Source: Cladopsammia gracilis (Eukaryota > Cnidaria > Anthozoa > Scleractinia > Dendrophylliidae). From it: a stretch of 64,000 nucleotides of DNA. Position numbers and translations under genes: made by a program. Shown here in pieces: positions 37,082-46,971 of the stretch (positions are counted from its first letter, which is position 1; each line of letters starts with the position of its first letter). Below the pieces are notes generated by a model. The model made no database searches. It saw only the letters and a program-made list of their open reading frames with translations, and had not been told where the DNA came from. The DNA lies in NCBI GenBank assembly GCA_022457155.1, contig JAJGOT010000292.1, positions 939,501 to 1,003,500 of the forward strand, given 5' to 3'.

Positions 37082-37902
37082 GAAAAGAATCGCTCCACCG
37101 CTGAAATTAACTCAATATTTAAAGCGACTTACCCTGTATTTGAAGCGGTTTCGCCGAGTCGTTTCACTTCGTTCATTTCGTTCGCTTTCTGTGATATCAC
37201 GCGAAAATTTCACGGGATTTTGGGTTTTTGTTTTCGCGTAGAATCTTACCGAGAACGGTTGAACGCCGAGAGTAAAATTCACAGGAACAAAAGAAAGCAA
37301 AACACCTGCTTACACTTACCACCTGCTTGCATAAAATTAACCATTCTTGTGTTTTGCGCAGACGCGGGGTGAAAGAGTTACCACATGTGAAAGCGTGGCG
37401 GTTTTGATCATTATATAAGAGTTGCTCGAACATATTATATATCGGTGGCGGATGGGTTATGAAACAGCTAGAAAAAGCGAGGGCTGGCTGTTTGATGCCT
37501 ATCAATCACCCGGTATATATATCATAGCTAAAAACCCTCGCGGCTATGATATATATACTGCAGGCCTAAGAAAGGGTGTCGGGTTGTTGAGTAGAGCTAA
37601 GTCGTGTTCGATGACCGCTTCGAAAGAAGGTTGACAGATGTTGACGGGGAGTTCACGGCAGGAGTGCTGGTTCAGCCTCAAGCCCTAAGTGGCATGAAAA
37701 AAAATGAGAAAAAAAAAATGAAAAAATGAAAAAATGAAAACAGAAAAATCTCTCAAGGGAACTGGGTGGGGGAGAAGTGGTGGAAGGAGAGAGTTCCCTT
37801 GAGAGATTCTGTTGGCCAACAGTTTTGCTTTTTTATTGAACTGCTATGTTGAGTGGGAAAGAAGAACATAAAATAAAAAAATATTTTATGTTTTCCTGAA
37901 AA
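37082..37902. promoter_or_regulatory. Left non-coding zone with two perfect hairpins before polB
   Basis: One hairpin pairs GTATATATATCATAGC (37513-37528) with its exact complement (37543-37558). The second pairs ATCTCTCAAGGGAACT (37748-37763) with 37792-37807; an outer A-T pair makes it 17 bp. The latter is about 95 bp upstream of the polymerase ATG. A short frame starting in the terminal block at 37043 ends at 37372 and has no recognisable domain. Role in replication or transcription is inferred from position only. Confidence 0.6.
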
Positions 37903-40900
37903 ATGGAACGCATGACAGTTAGGGAACTAAGACAAATTGCCAGGGACAGATATATCCCCGGCCGCGCTCGCGCTAGAAAAAAGGCTGATTTAATACGTTT
38001 AATTACTGCATCTCCGCGCAATATTGATTCACCCACACCGCCAGAAACTCAACCACCTCCTCCTCCGCCGCCTGGTATATTGAAAACAATTTCCAATACT
38101 TTCCAGACATGGTGGAATTGGTTAAAAGTCGCGCCACAAACTCTGGTGAAAAAGGCTGCTAATATGATCACGGATTTTCAACGCAAAGTTGTTAGTTATC
38201 AACAACCAATAGGAGTTCACGAAAGCACTTCGGCGTTAGAAAACTTTACCCGTCAATTCATCTTTGACGGTGTGGAAGGACTAACCCCTGGAGGTTATTT
38301 TCAGCGAGTTTCTGATAAACTTCTGACTGTTCTCAATGCTAATCGAGGCACTAAAATCAAACTGATTCTATCCTGTCGAATGAAACGTCAGAATTTACAA
38401 ACTGGGGAAATAATTGAGATAGATGCTCCAATCTATTCGGAACCAGAATTGAATCTCGCAGCGACGGATCTCAGCGCTCTTTTAAATGAAATGATAGCAG
38501 ACATTCTTGAACGCATTGCCATTTTCCAACTGAAAGGCTCGAATTGGCAATTTGTTCGCGTAAATCATTTGGAATTGCATCTGGTTGAATTCAAACCTCT
38601 CGGCGGGAGCACATATATTTCTCTTCCGCCATTCCTTGCTAAGAAGAAAGCGCTCATTAATATGCAAAATACTGATAATCAATGCTTTAAATGGGCCGTA
38701 ACAAGGGCACTCTTTCCATGTGAAATTCATCCTGAAAGAGTCACAAAAGAATTAAAAGCCCAAGCTGATGATGTCAATTGGGATAAAATTTCATTTCCAA
38801 CGCCCCTGGAGGGCATAGATCGTTTTGAAAGAAATAATCCCGACATTGCCGTTAATGTTCTCGGGTATGAATCATGGATTCATCCCCTGAGAATTTCAAA
38901 ACATAAAAAACGTCAACGCCATATAACCCTGCTGCTTTTTGAGAAAGATGAAATCCAACATTATGCTGTTGTTAACAGCCTAAGTCGCCTTCTCTCAGCT
39001 CAAGTTAATCATCACGTCGGTCGCAAACTTTTTTGCCTGCATTGTCTCAATCATTTTTATGACGAAGCGCATCTAGCTAAGCATGAAGAATTGTGCTGCA
39101 GAACTGAAGCGATAAAAGTCGAAATGCCCGCAAAGGGAGAGATTTTGCAATTTAAAAACCACAACAGATCTATCAAAGTTCCATTTGTGATCTACGCTGA
39201 TTTTGAAGCATGCACTGAATCGATCAGTGGTTGTTCCCCAGGGAATAATCTCAGTTTCACAAATAAATTTCAAAAACACACGCCATGTGGCTTTTGTTTC
39301 AAGGTTGTTGGCATGGATGGGGTTGATTTGAATTTTCCCCCAGTGCTCTTTCGGGCAAAAACAGCGGATGATGACGTTGCACAAATATTTGTGGAGAAGT
39401 TAATTGAAACAATTAAACATATTCACAAGAAATTTGACTTCAGAAAGAAGATAATTTTCACCCAGGAAGATAAGAAAGAATATGAAGCAACCACAGTTTG
39501 TTGGATATGTCAGGGAGAATTTGGCGACGAATCTGATAAAAAGGTGCGGGATCATTGCCACTTCACAGGAAAATACCGCGGCGCAGCCCATAACAGTTGC
39601 AATCTCCAGTTCCGGAAACCAAAGTTCATCCCAGTCATTTTCCATAATCTTGCGGGATATGATTCTCATCTCTTCATTAAAAATCTTGGTAAAATACCTG
39701 GGGATATTAAATGCATCCCCAACAATGAGGAAAAATATATATCCTTCTCAAAGGCGATCAAGCTTGGCGAATATATTAACAAAAAGGGTAAAACGGTCGA
39801 CATCACTCATGAAGTGAGATTCATCGATTCTATGAAATTCATGGGTTCTTCCTTGGAGAGTCTGGCAGCTAATTTGAAAAAGTCAGGCATGGATAAACTG
39901 AAACAAACAAACAAAGAATTTGGAGACACAGCTGAGCTTCTTTCCAGAAAAGGAGTCTATCCCTATGATTATATGGATTCCATTGAGAAATTCAAGGAAA
40001 CACAACTGCCGCCAAAGGAGGCATTCTATTCTCAAATTAATGAATCGGGAATATCCAATGAAGACTATCAACATGCCCAAAATGTTTGGGATAAAATGGG
40101 GATAAACAATTTAGGAGAATATCACGATCTCTATTTGAAAACGGATGTGATGCTCCTGGCAGATGTTTTCGAAGCATTCAGAAATGTCTGCCTGAAGAAT
40201 TATCAACTAGATCCAGCGTGGTATTATACCGCCCCTGGTTTGTCATTCGACGCGGGTCTGAAAAAATCAGGGGCAAAGCTTGAATTGTTGAATGATCCAG
40301 ATATGCTCCTGTTCTTCGAGAAGGGAGTTCGTGGTGGAATTTCAATGATCTCAAATCGCCATGGAAAAGCGAACAATCCATATATGGGAGGTCAATATGA
40401 CCCAACTCACCCCGCGAAATACATTCTCTATCTCGATGCTAACTCCCTTTATTCCTGGGCAATGACACAACCACTTCCAACGGGAAACTTTCGCTGGATG
40501 AAAAACTTCAAGAAATGGCGCCAAATTCCCTGTGCGCTTGAAGTGGATTTGGAATACCCCAAAGAACTCCATGATTTGCATAATGATTATCCCTTTGCCC
40601 CCGAGAGAGTGATCTGCGAGAACAATGTTGAGAAATTAATCCCCAATCTGCGAGATAAGAAACGCATCATCATGCATCACAGAGCATTGAAACAAGCTCT
40701 GAAACATGGCTTGAAACTCACTAAGATTCACAGGGGAATATCATTCACTGAAGAACCTTGGCTGAAATCATATATCCAGCTCAACATTCGACTCCGTCAA
40801 GCAGCGGAGAATGATTTCGAGAAAGACTTTTTCAAACTCATGAATAACGCAATATTCGGCAAAACAATGGAAAATATCCGCAAGAGAGTTGACATCAGAC

Positions 40901-41628
40901 TTGTCAATGATCGAAAGATTGCGACAAAGCTTGCGGTTAAACCCACATATCAACATAGCACAATCTTTGACGAGAATCTCATCGCTGTTCATATGAAGCG
41001 GAAGAAAATGACATTCAACAAACCAATTTTCTGTGGAATGTCAATTCTTGAAATATCAAAGGAACTGATGTTCAGATTTCACTATGAATATATGAAACCC
41101 AAATACGGGGAGAAAGCCAAGCTGTTGTTCACAGATACTGATTCGTTGTGCTATGAAATTGAAACAGCAGACGTCTATCAGGAACTGAAGCCAGATTTGA
41201 AGGAGATGTTTGACACATCCAACTATCCCCCGGATCATCCCTCAGGAATGCCAATCATGAACAAAAAAGTGAACGGTCTCATGAAAGATGAAGCTGGGGG
41301 AAAAATAATTGAAGAATTTGTTGGATTACGCCCTAAATTATACAGCTACAAATTATTTGAAACTGATGGTGGCGGCAAGAAATGCAAGGGGGTGAAAAAA
41401 CAAACGATAAAGAAACATATCACCCATGAGGACTTCAAAGAATGCCTTTTCAGCGGGGAAAGCCAAATGAGAACTATGAATCTCATCCGCAGCCATCACC
41501 ACGAGATGTTCTCAGAAACAGTCAATAAAACTGCTCTCTCTGCGGATGACGACAAGCGATTTATCCTTCCAGATAAGATTCACACTCTTGCTTGGGGCCA
41601 TTGGAGAATTGGAGAAGAAAAAAACTAA
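37903..41628 (+). CDS. polB: Protein-primed family B DNA polymerase
   Basis: The 1,241-residue polymerase replicates the element by protein priming. An N-terminal SAP/Rho-N-like helix pair (TVRELRQIARD...KKADLIRLI, residues 5-34) and a proline run precede the catalytic part. Exonuclease motifs are DFEA at about 433, HNLAGYDSHLF at about 581 and YLKTDVMLLAD at about 744. Polymerase motif A is LDANSLYSWAM (Asp about 845), motif B FKLMNNAIFG (about 977), and motif C TDTDS (about 1077). Between ExoI and ExoII lies WICQGEF...DHCHFTGKYRG..HNSCN, an endonuclease-VII-like HNH pattern. All catalytic residues are present, so the enzyme should be active. The start ATG lies in CTGAAAAATGG, without the TAAAATG motif of many other genes. 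Confidence 0.96.
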   Translation: MERMTVRELRQIARDRYIPGRARARKKADLIRLITASPRNIDSPTPPETQPPPPPPPGILKTISNTFQTWWNWLKVAPQTLVKKAANMITDFQRKVVSYQQPIGVHESTSALENFTRQFIFDGVEGLTPGGYFQRVSDKLLTVLNANRGTKIKLILSCRMKRQNLQTGEIIEIDAPIYSEPELNLAATDLSALLNEMIADILERIAIFQLKGSNWQFVRVNHLELHLVEFKPLGGSTYISLPPFLAKKKALINMQNTDNQCFKWAVTRALFPCEIHPERVTKELKAQADDVNWDKISFPTPLEGIDRFERNNPDIAVNVLGYESWIHPLRISKHKKRQRHITLLLFEKDEIQHYAVVNSLSRLLSAQVNHHVGRKLFCLHCLNHFYDEAHLAKHEELCCRTEAIKVEMPAKGEILQFKNHNRSIKVPFVIYADFEACTESISGCSPGNNLSFTNKFQKHTPCGFCFKVVGMDGVDLNFPPVLFRAKTADDDVAQIFVEKLIETIKHIHKKFDFRKKIIFTQEDKKEYEATTVCWICQGEFGDESDKKVRDHCHFTGKYRGAAHNSCNLQFRKPKFIPVIFHNLAGYDSHLFIKNLGKIPGDIKCIPNNEEKYISFSKAIKLGEYINKKGKTVDITHEVRFIDSMKFMGSSLESLAANLKKSGMDKLKQTNKEFGDTAELLSRKGVYPYDYMDSIEKFKETQLPPKEAFYSQINESGISNEDYQHAQNVWDKMGINNLGEYHDLYLKTDVMLLADVFEAFRNVCLKNYQLDPAWYYTAPGLSFDAGLKKSGAKLELLNDPDMLLFFEKGVRGGISMISNRHGKANNPYMGGQYDPTHPAKYILYLDANSLYSWAMTQPLPTGNFRWMKNFKKWRQIPCALEVDLEYPKELHDLHNDYPFAPERVICENNVEKLIPNLRDKKRIIMHHRALKQALKHGLKLTKIHRGISFTEEPWLKSYIQLNIRLRQAAENDFEKDFFKLMNNAIFGKTMENIRKRVDIRLVNDRKIATKLAVKPTYQHSTIFDENLIAVHMKRKKMTFNKPIFCGMSILEISKELMFRFHYEYMKPKYGEKAKLLFTDTDSLCYEIETADVYQELKPDLKEMFDTSNYPPDHPSGMPIMNKKVNGLMKDEAGGKIIEEFVGLRPKLYSYKLFETDGGGKKCKGVKKQTIKKHITHEDFKECLFSGESQMRTMNLIRSHHHEMFSETVNKTALSADDDKRFILPDKIHTLAWGHWRIGEEKN

Positions 41629-41633
41629 ATAAA

Positions 41634-41909
41634 ATGAGTGCCAAAGAAAAAATTTTCACTATCGGAGACAAAGATTTCTTTTCCGTGGAGGAAACGGGAA
41701 TCCCACTCAAGCAAATGAAAAATTATGCAACTTGGATTCACCCCAAATTCAAAGAAGCATGTGGTTTGACGGATGAAGACTTGGAATGGTATAAAGGGGT
41801 TGAAAATGAAAGAAACTTCCAAAAAGCGGTTGACATGGCCATTGGTTTTCTTCCAGTTCGATCGGAAGAGGATCGCAAGTTCATGGCGAAATGGATTTTC
41901 GTGATTTAA
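41634..41909 (+). CDS. Small unknown protein downstream of polB
   Basis: The chosen start (MSAKEKIF) follows ATAAA directly. An upstream in-frame ATG at 41592 overlaps polB. It gives 91 residues, soluble, with KDFFSVEETGIPLKQMKNYATW in the middle and a Trp-rich C-terminal half. It begins 5 bp after the polymerase stop, so it is probably co-expressed with it. I recognise no family. Confidence 0.7.
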   Translation: MSAKEKIFTIGDKDFFSVEETGIPLKQMKNYATWIHPKFKEACGLTDEDLEWYKGVENERNFQKAVDMAIGFLPVRSEEDRKFMAKWIFVI

Positions 41910-41935
41910 TTCATTTTTTTATCTCCTCCCAAAAA

Positions 41936-42556
41936 ATGAATCCAGCGAAAATATCTATCCCCAACTGCTCTCTCGACAACCCCGTGAAAAAAACTTCCGG
42001 AAAAATCACTTTCTGTCTCCTCCCATGCCTCCACGATGGTAAATGGCTCAAAGTGAAACTCCAAACCAAATTCAAGATTTTCGCTCATCAAGGCGACTCG
42101 TTTTCTCTGGGAATCACTCTTCCGGAAGAAAACATCCAATTTTTCAAAGATCTGGAAAAACATCTCAACTCTGCTGCGATGAAAAAGAAGCAGGCAATCA
42201 AAGAGATTTCCCCGTCTTTTGCTCGATTTCAGGAGGGAGATTTCACTCTCGTGAAAATCGACAAATCCGAGCAGGAAAAGATTTATGCCAAGATTTATCC
42301 CTCCAAAATTCCTACATCGGATTTCTCGTGTCGATTTTGGGAATTGTGCGACGATGGGAAAAAGAAACCCATCTTGAAGCAAAAACAACTCATTGGCGTT
42401 CCTCTTCGAGGGCAAGTTGTGTTTTCCATCAAACACCTTTTCTGCGGAAATCTGAAAGCCATCACATGCATTGTGGATGAAGTTTTGGTGGAGGAAAAGG
42501 TGGAAGCTGCCTCAGCATTCGATGATTTTGAGGACAAGAATGAGGATGAAGATTGA
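41936..42556 (+). CDS. Unknown protein with acidic tail, possible ssDNA-binding protein
   Basis: It has 206 residues from the ATG at 41936; an alternative in-frame ATG at 41891 overlaps the preceding gene. A beta-rich N-terminal half (KITFCLLPCLHDGKWLKVKL), Lys and aromatic residues, and a strongly acidic C-terminal tail (FDDFEDKNEDED) are the profile of single-stranded DNA-binding proteins. Its place after the polymerase fits. No diagnostic OB-fold motif can be named, so the function is inference. Confidence 0.7.
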   Translation: MNPAKISIPNCSLDNPVKKTSGKITFCLLPCLHDGKWLKVKLQTKFKIFAHQGDSFSLGITLPEENIQFFKDLEKHLNSAAMKKKQAIKEISPSFARFQEGDFTLVKIDKSEQEKIYAKIYPSKIPTSDFSCRFWELCDDGKKKPILKQKQLIGVPLRGQVVFSIKHLFCGNLKAITCIVDEVLVEEKVEAASAFDDFEDKNEDED

Positions 42557-44003
42557 AGTTTGATCTCGCTGAAATCAGGGAGAAAAATCTTTTCCAGAAT
42601 TCAATTCTGGAAAATATTTATGATTTTTCAGTGAATTTGGGCAGAACCTTTTTTCCTGATTTTTTTTATTTTTCCACGTGTGGTAGGTCTGATTTTGCCC
42701 CAGATTTTTTCAGTTCATTTTGGGCAGATTTTTCACGTATTTGCTCCGGAAAATGAATTTGAATTCTGGAAAAAATATCTGCTCCAGAAAAATCAGCTTT
42801 GAATCTGAATCTGATTTTGAAAATCCACTCCGGAAAAAAATCGGCTTTGAATCAGCTTTGAATTTGAATTTGAAAATCCACTCCGGAAAAAAATCGGCTT
42901 TGAATTTGAAAATCCACTCCGGAAACTGATTTTTTGAAATGAAATTTCCTCCGGAGAATTCTCCCCATATTATTTGGAGGAAAATATTTTCCCAAAATTT
43001 TTTTCCAAATTAATATATGAAGGGATGTCCGGGGGATGAAAAATCTCCCCCAGACGGATTTTGTGATGAAAATTCATCCCAAAAAATGGATTTTGGGATG
43101 AAAATCCTCCGGGGATGGAAAATCTCTCCGGAGTTTGAAAATCTTACGCTGAAAATCAGCATGAATTGAAAATCCAAGAAAAGTTTCTCCCCATTTCAGC
43201 TAAAACTCAGTTGACTAAATTGGAGAAATGATTGGATAAAACCGCGTTTTATCCAGATAAACTGTGATTTTGCTGTTATATTTCTTTCTTTTATCCCAAT
43301 GAAATTTGTCCAACTCCACTCAGGGGAAAATGAATTAACTCAGGGGAAAATGAATTGACTCAGGGGAAAATGAATTGACTTTCCCGGAAAAATGAATTTT
43401 GCCCTGAATCTGCTCCGGAAAAATGGGGTCTGCTCAGGGGAAAATGAATCTGCTCAGGGGAAAATGATTTTGCCCTGAATTGACTTTTCCGGAAAAATGA
43501 ATTTTGCTTTTCCGGAAAATGATTTTGCCCTGAATTCACTCTGGAAAAATGAATTTTGCTTTTTCGGGAAAATGATTTTACCCTGAATTCACTCCGGGAA
43601 AATGAATTTGACTCCGGAAAAATGGCTCAGGGAGAGATTTTCCATCGCCGGGTATTATTACCCCCATAGAATTTGGAAAAAAAAAAATTGGGGAAAAAAA
43701 ATGAAAATAATAGGGGAGGAATTTTCTCCGGAGGATGGGAAATCTCTCCCGAACGGATTTTGTGATGAAATGCCATCCCAAAAATGGATTTTGGGATGAA
43801 AAATCCTCCGGGGATTGAAAATCTCTCGGAGGGATGGGAAATCGTACGCTGAATTTCAACATGAATTGAAAATCCAAGAAAAGTTTCTCCCCATTTCATC
43901 TAAATCCCAGTTAACTAAATTGACGAAATGATTGGATAAAATCACAGTTTATCCAGATAAAATGTGATTTTAATTTTTTATTTCCTTTTTTTCTCCAAAT
44001 AAA
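42557..44003. promoter_or_regulatory. Repeat-rich 1.4-kb gap with duplicated promoter-like block
   Basis: There is no gene. Dozens of copies of CTCCGGAAAA, CAGGGGAAAATGAATT and related words occur, many centred on the palindrome TCCGGA. A block of about 250 bp at about 43037-43290 is repeated in direct orientation at about 43730-43985 (shared TGAATTGAAAATCCAAGAAA and AAATGATTGGATAAAA). The second copy ends directly at the 44004 start codon. This could be an enhancer, promoter or replication region. Confidence 0.75.
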
Positions 44004-44585
44004 ATGTCGAAGCCAGCAACTAAGCATTTTTCAATCTCCGATGGGAAAAAAACTAAAAATTTCACTTCCATCAATTCAGCGGCAAAAGAATATGGAATCT
44101 CAAATTGCGCAATCACAAATGCATTGAAAAAAGGAAATTCAACCATCACCCGGAGGTCGGACAAGAAAAAATTCTATCTCGGCGAACCAAAAGCGGAAGA
44201 TTCACAACTTTCTCGCGAAATCGATTTTTCTTCACTCCCAATGGATGAGGAATGGTTTGACAAATTCAAGATCGCTGTTTCATCTTTTGATGAACTTTGT
44301 CGAATGATTTGCAATAAATTATTCACGGATGAAGATGTTGAAATGGACTGGAAGAAAAAAGAATTGAAATACAATGATGAAACCGTTTGCTTCATCAAAA
44401 TCATTTCCATTATCTGCAGAGTGATTTTTGAGATAAACAAAGAGAAAGCCCTAGCAGTTTTGAAGGAAAAAATTGGGCAAAAAGATTTTCAACCCTTGAA
44501 ACTAACGCAATTGGTAGCATCTTTGAGGAAAAATGAAAGAACATTTCACGTTGACATATTCAATAAAATCAGGAAATTCAAGTGA
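44004..44585 (+). CDS. NUMOD1-like helix-turn-helix protein
   Basis: The 193-residue protein starts at an ATG in AAATAAAATG. Residues 18-45 (NFTSINSAAKEYGISNCAIT and following) match the pattern of NUMOD1/bipartite HTH modules found in homing endonucleases and viral DNA-binding proteins. The remainder is helical, charged, and has no visible nuclease motif. It could be a DNA-binding regulator. It is convergent with the gene at 44654-45139. Confidence 0.65.
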   Translation: MSKPATKHFSISDGKKTKNFTSINSAAKEYGISNCAITNALKKGNSTITRRSDKKKFYLGEPKAEDSQLSREIDFSSLPMDEEWFDKFKIAVSSFDELCRMICNKLFTDEDVEMDWKKKELKYNDETVCFIKIISIICRVIFEINKEKALAVLKEKIGQKDFQPLKLTQLVASLRKNERTFHVDIFNKIRKFK

Positions 44586-44656
44586 TTTTTCCCCTGATTT
44601 TTCATTTCCGGGAAATGAAAAATCAACCCTCTCGCTTCGCTCGCTCGCTTCGCTCA
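44586..44656. terminator. Convergent-gene junction with GCTTCGCT repeats
   Basis: Fewer than 70 bp separate two convergent stops. CTCGCTTCGCTCGCTCGCTT-type repeats at 44631-44656 run into the stop of the minus-strand gene. The same repeat sits at the other convergent junction (54737-54770). A termination or RNA 3'-end role is inferred. Confidence 0.4.
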
Positions 44657-45139
44657 CTCAAATCTTTCTTCCCATTCAGCTTCAAACTTTTCCAAATCCA
44701 ACCCCAAATCAATCACAATCCCATCAATCGCTTCCATTGAAAACAAAAATTCATCCCTGTTGAATTTTCCACTCCTCAAGGCAAACCTCAAATCACTCAA
44801 TGTTTTTTCATAGGTGGTGAAAGCGAATTTCGCCATCTCAATTTTGCTTTTCAGATTCTTCATTTCATTCGCGGTTTTCAAGATCAGTCCTGCTCCTGAA
44901 ATCACTCCCAAAACGATTGGGTTCAAAGTCGCGGCTCCAGCAATTGTCCCGATTGCAACCAGGCCGGAAGAGGTCAAATTCAGGAAAAGATTCATTTTCT
45001 TGAATCGACCATGCGCTCGTTTCAGGCACCAAAATCTTTTGTGATAAAATCGAAAAAGTTTTTTGATCTCTTCCAGTTCTTCTTCCCGAATTGCGGGGTT
45101 GATGTGATTGAAAGCAAAAATGCTTTGTTTTCGTCCCAT
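44654..45139 (-). CDS. Small protein with hydrophobic segment
   Basis: It has 161 residues. An N-terminal charged helix is followed by a long hydrophobic stretch (about residues 51-86, LNLTSSGLVAIGTIAGAATL onward, with many Gly/Ala), probably one or two membrane helices, then a charged helical C-terminal half (FAFTTYEKTLSDLRFALR). Similar proteins are frequent in cnidarian Polintons, but I know no function. It lies just downstream of the fibre gene on the same strand (32-bp gap), so it may be a virion membrane or accessory protein. Confidence 0.7.
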   Translation of the reverse strand: MGRKQSIFAFNHINPAIREEELEEIKKLFRFYHKRFWCLKRAHGRFKKMNLFLNLTSSGLVAIGTIAGAATLNPIVLGVISGAGLILKTANEMKNLKSKIEMAKFAFTTYEKTLSDLRFALRSGKFNRDEFLFSMEAIDGIVIDLGLDLEKFEAEWEERFE

Positions 45140-45170
45140 TTTTTCAGGGAGAAATCATTTTCAATCATGC

Positions 45171-46970
45171 CTATCTTGTTTCAAAAACCAGCGAAAGATA
45201 AACTGCCTCATTCAACCCGATCACCAGGTCATCTTGAGGGGAAAAAGAAAAATTAGTCATGCTTGGGATTTCAATTCCACTCCCAATATCAAATTTCAAG
45301 CTTCTGCTTCTATTTCCAGTCCAGGTTCTTTCAAATTTACGATTATTCATTGACATGGAGAAAGTCAGATCAATCTTTGGGACATTCGTTATTGAGGCAT
45401 GAAATAACCCCACTTCCACCAGTTTTGTTTTCATTGGGAAGAAAAGAAATCTCGAGGTGCTGCCAATAAACAAAAATTTATTGCTATCATCATTTTTTCG
45501 AAAGACGCCGGTTTCCACAATTCGGCTCCCAGACAAGTTGTGCCCATTCAAATCCAAGTCAGCCTCCATGACCATCTTCCCTGCTTCGAAAACAAAAGGG
45601 GAATCGAAGACGCTGCTTGCAACATCAGGTTGGGAACCAGCAATGCCATATATGATCAGATTTGCATTTCCTTTTTCAGCGGACTCGGCAGTGCCTCGCC
45701 ATTTCAAATCCAGGAAAATAAATTCAGGTGGAGTGATCTTCCATTTATGCATATGGATAATGGATCTGGAATACCCCGAAAACTTCTTAGTTGATTGTTG
45801 ATTGATATTCAGACTGGCGCTCACAACGTTGACGCTCACGCCATCCATTGACGCGGGGAAGAATTCCACGCACACGGTGTATTCTCCCTCTGGGAGTTTG
45901 AACATATTGAATCCAAGTCTCCCAGAGTATTCATTTAAAAGATCTTTTGTGATTTCCAAGTCATAAGCCTTCTTGTTGAAATGATGCGGTGAATCTGGAA
46001 AATCACTTATCCCAGTCACTGTCATATGATGTTCAGAGCTGGATTGATCCACATTTTCCATCAGATAGCGGAATGCGTCCTTTGGGTGAGAGGTTGACGT
46101 GATATGCGATTCATTGATATATTCTTTAAGTTTCTCTTCTAATTCCATCGTGTGGGCTACCACACCTCCTATCTGGTTATCCACATAAGATTTTGACGTG
46201 GGTTGATGCTTGAGAGTTGGCGCTGCAATATTGTTGATTTGTTGCGAGTTCATATCCAGGTTTCCGGTCATTGTCCCGCCTTCCAACGAAAGCTTTTTCG
46301 CGGATTGGGCATCCACATATCGCATATTTGCGCCCTGATCGGCAACTTCGGGATCTTTCACGTTAAAAATGGTGTGATTTCCCATATCCAAAGCCGTCTC
46401 CATTGGAAACGTCTCTTTGCGGCTGAGAAAGATATTCTTGATGTCATTATAAGAAACCAGGTTGTTATAATTGGCTCCCAAATCATGCCATGTCTGCTGT
46501 TTTGAGTTTTTCACGTTGAAAAGTCCTTTCAAATCAACATCCTTCGTGACTTCATGAGTGTGAGCCGGAGCATCAGGGTGGAATTTTTTCAGAGTGACCA
46601 TATTCACCGCTGACAAATCCTGGTTTTCATCAGTGTCCAGATTGACGATCAATTTGCGATTCATTTCTATTTCCCCGGGGTTGATGAGTTTTTGTCCCCT
46701 GAGATCAAGATCCCCAGTCATATGGGAAGACCCATCCACCTGGAGAGAATCTGCTCGCAATTGCGTTGCAAGCGTGTCAACTTGGTGTTTGGTAATTGCA
46801 TCCGAATTTCCCGTTCCTTCAGCGACATTTGTCAGGCGTTTCCTTTGCAGGTCGAAGTCTCCTGCCGGCGTCAGCTTGAAACCAACTCCTGGCAATCCAT
46901 CTTTTCCATCTCGTCCTTTTCCTCCCTGGGAGTTGCTTGTTTCAGACAGCAATCCATTTGAATAACTCAT
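45171..46970 (-). CDS. Fibre-like protein with phage-tail-fibre repeats
   Basis: It has 599 residues from the ATG at 46970, preferred because it sits in TTTAAAATG one base after the ATPase stop; an upstream in-frame ATG overlaps that gene. After about 15 residues comes a short collagen-like GKGRDGKDGLPG. Then come repeated modules of the LTNVAEGTGNSDAITKHQVD and INNIAAP...TSKSYVDNQ type, with MTGDLDL/MTGNLDM, as in phage and adenovirus-like fibres. The C-terminal half is beta-rich and likely the receptor-binding head. It presumably forms a trimeric fibre at the vertices. Confidence 0.85.
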   Translation of the reverse strand: MSYSNGLLSETSNSQGGKGRDGKDGLPGVGFKLTPAGDFDLQRKRLTNVAEGTGNSDAITKHQVDTLATQLRADSLQVDGSSHMTGDLDLRGQKLINPGEIEMNRKLIVNLDTDENQDLSAVNMVTLKKFHPDAPAHTHEVTKDVDLKGLFNVKNSKQQTWHDLGANYNNLVSYNDIKNIFLSRKETFPMETALDMGNHTIFNVKDPEVADQGANMRYVDAQSAKKLSLEGGTMTGNLDMNSQQINNIAAPTLKHQPTSKSYVDNQIGGVVAHTMELEEKLKEYINESHITSTSHPKDAFRYLMENVDQSSSEHHMTVTGISDFPDSPHHFNKKAYDLEITKDLLNEYSGRLGFNMFKLPEGEYTVCVEFFPASMDGVSVNVVSASLNINQQSTKKFSGYSRSIIHMHKWKITPPEFIFLDLKWRGTAESAEKGNANLIIYGIAGSQPDVASSVFDSPFVFEAGKMVMEADLDLNGHNLSGSRIVETGVFRKNDDSNKFLFIGSTSRFLFFPMKTKLVEVGLFHASITNVPKIDLTFSMSMNNRKFERTWTGNRSRSLKFDIGSGIEIPSMTNFSFSPQDDLVIGLNEAVYLSLVFETR

Positions 46971-46971
46971 T

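Noticed and set aside
41906..42436. 176-codon minus-strand frame inside the second gene after polB
   Set aside because: Shadow frame; the plus-strand gene has a proper start context and an acidic tail.
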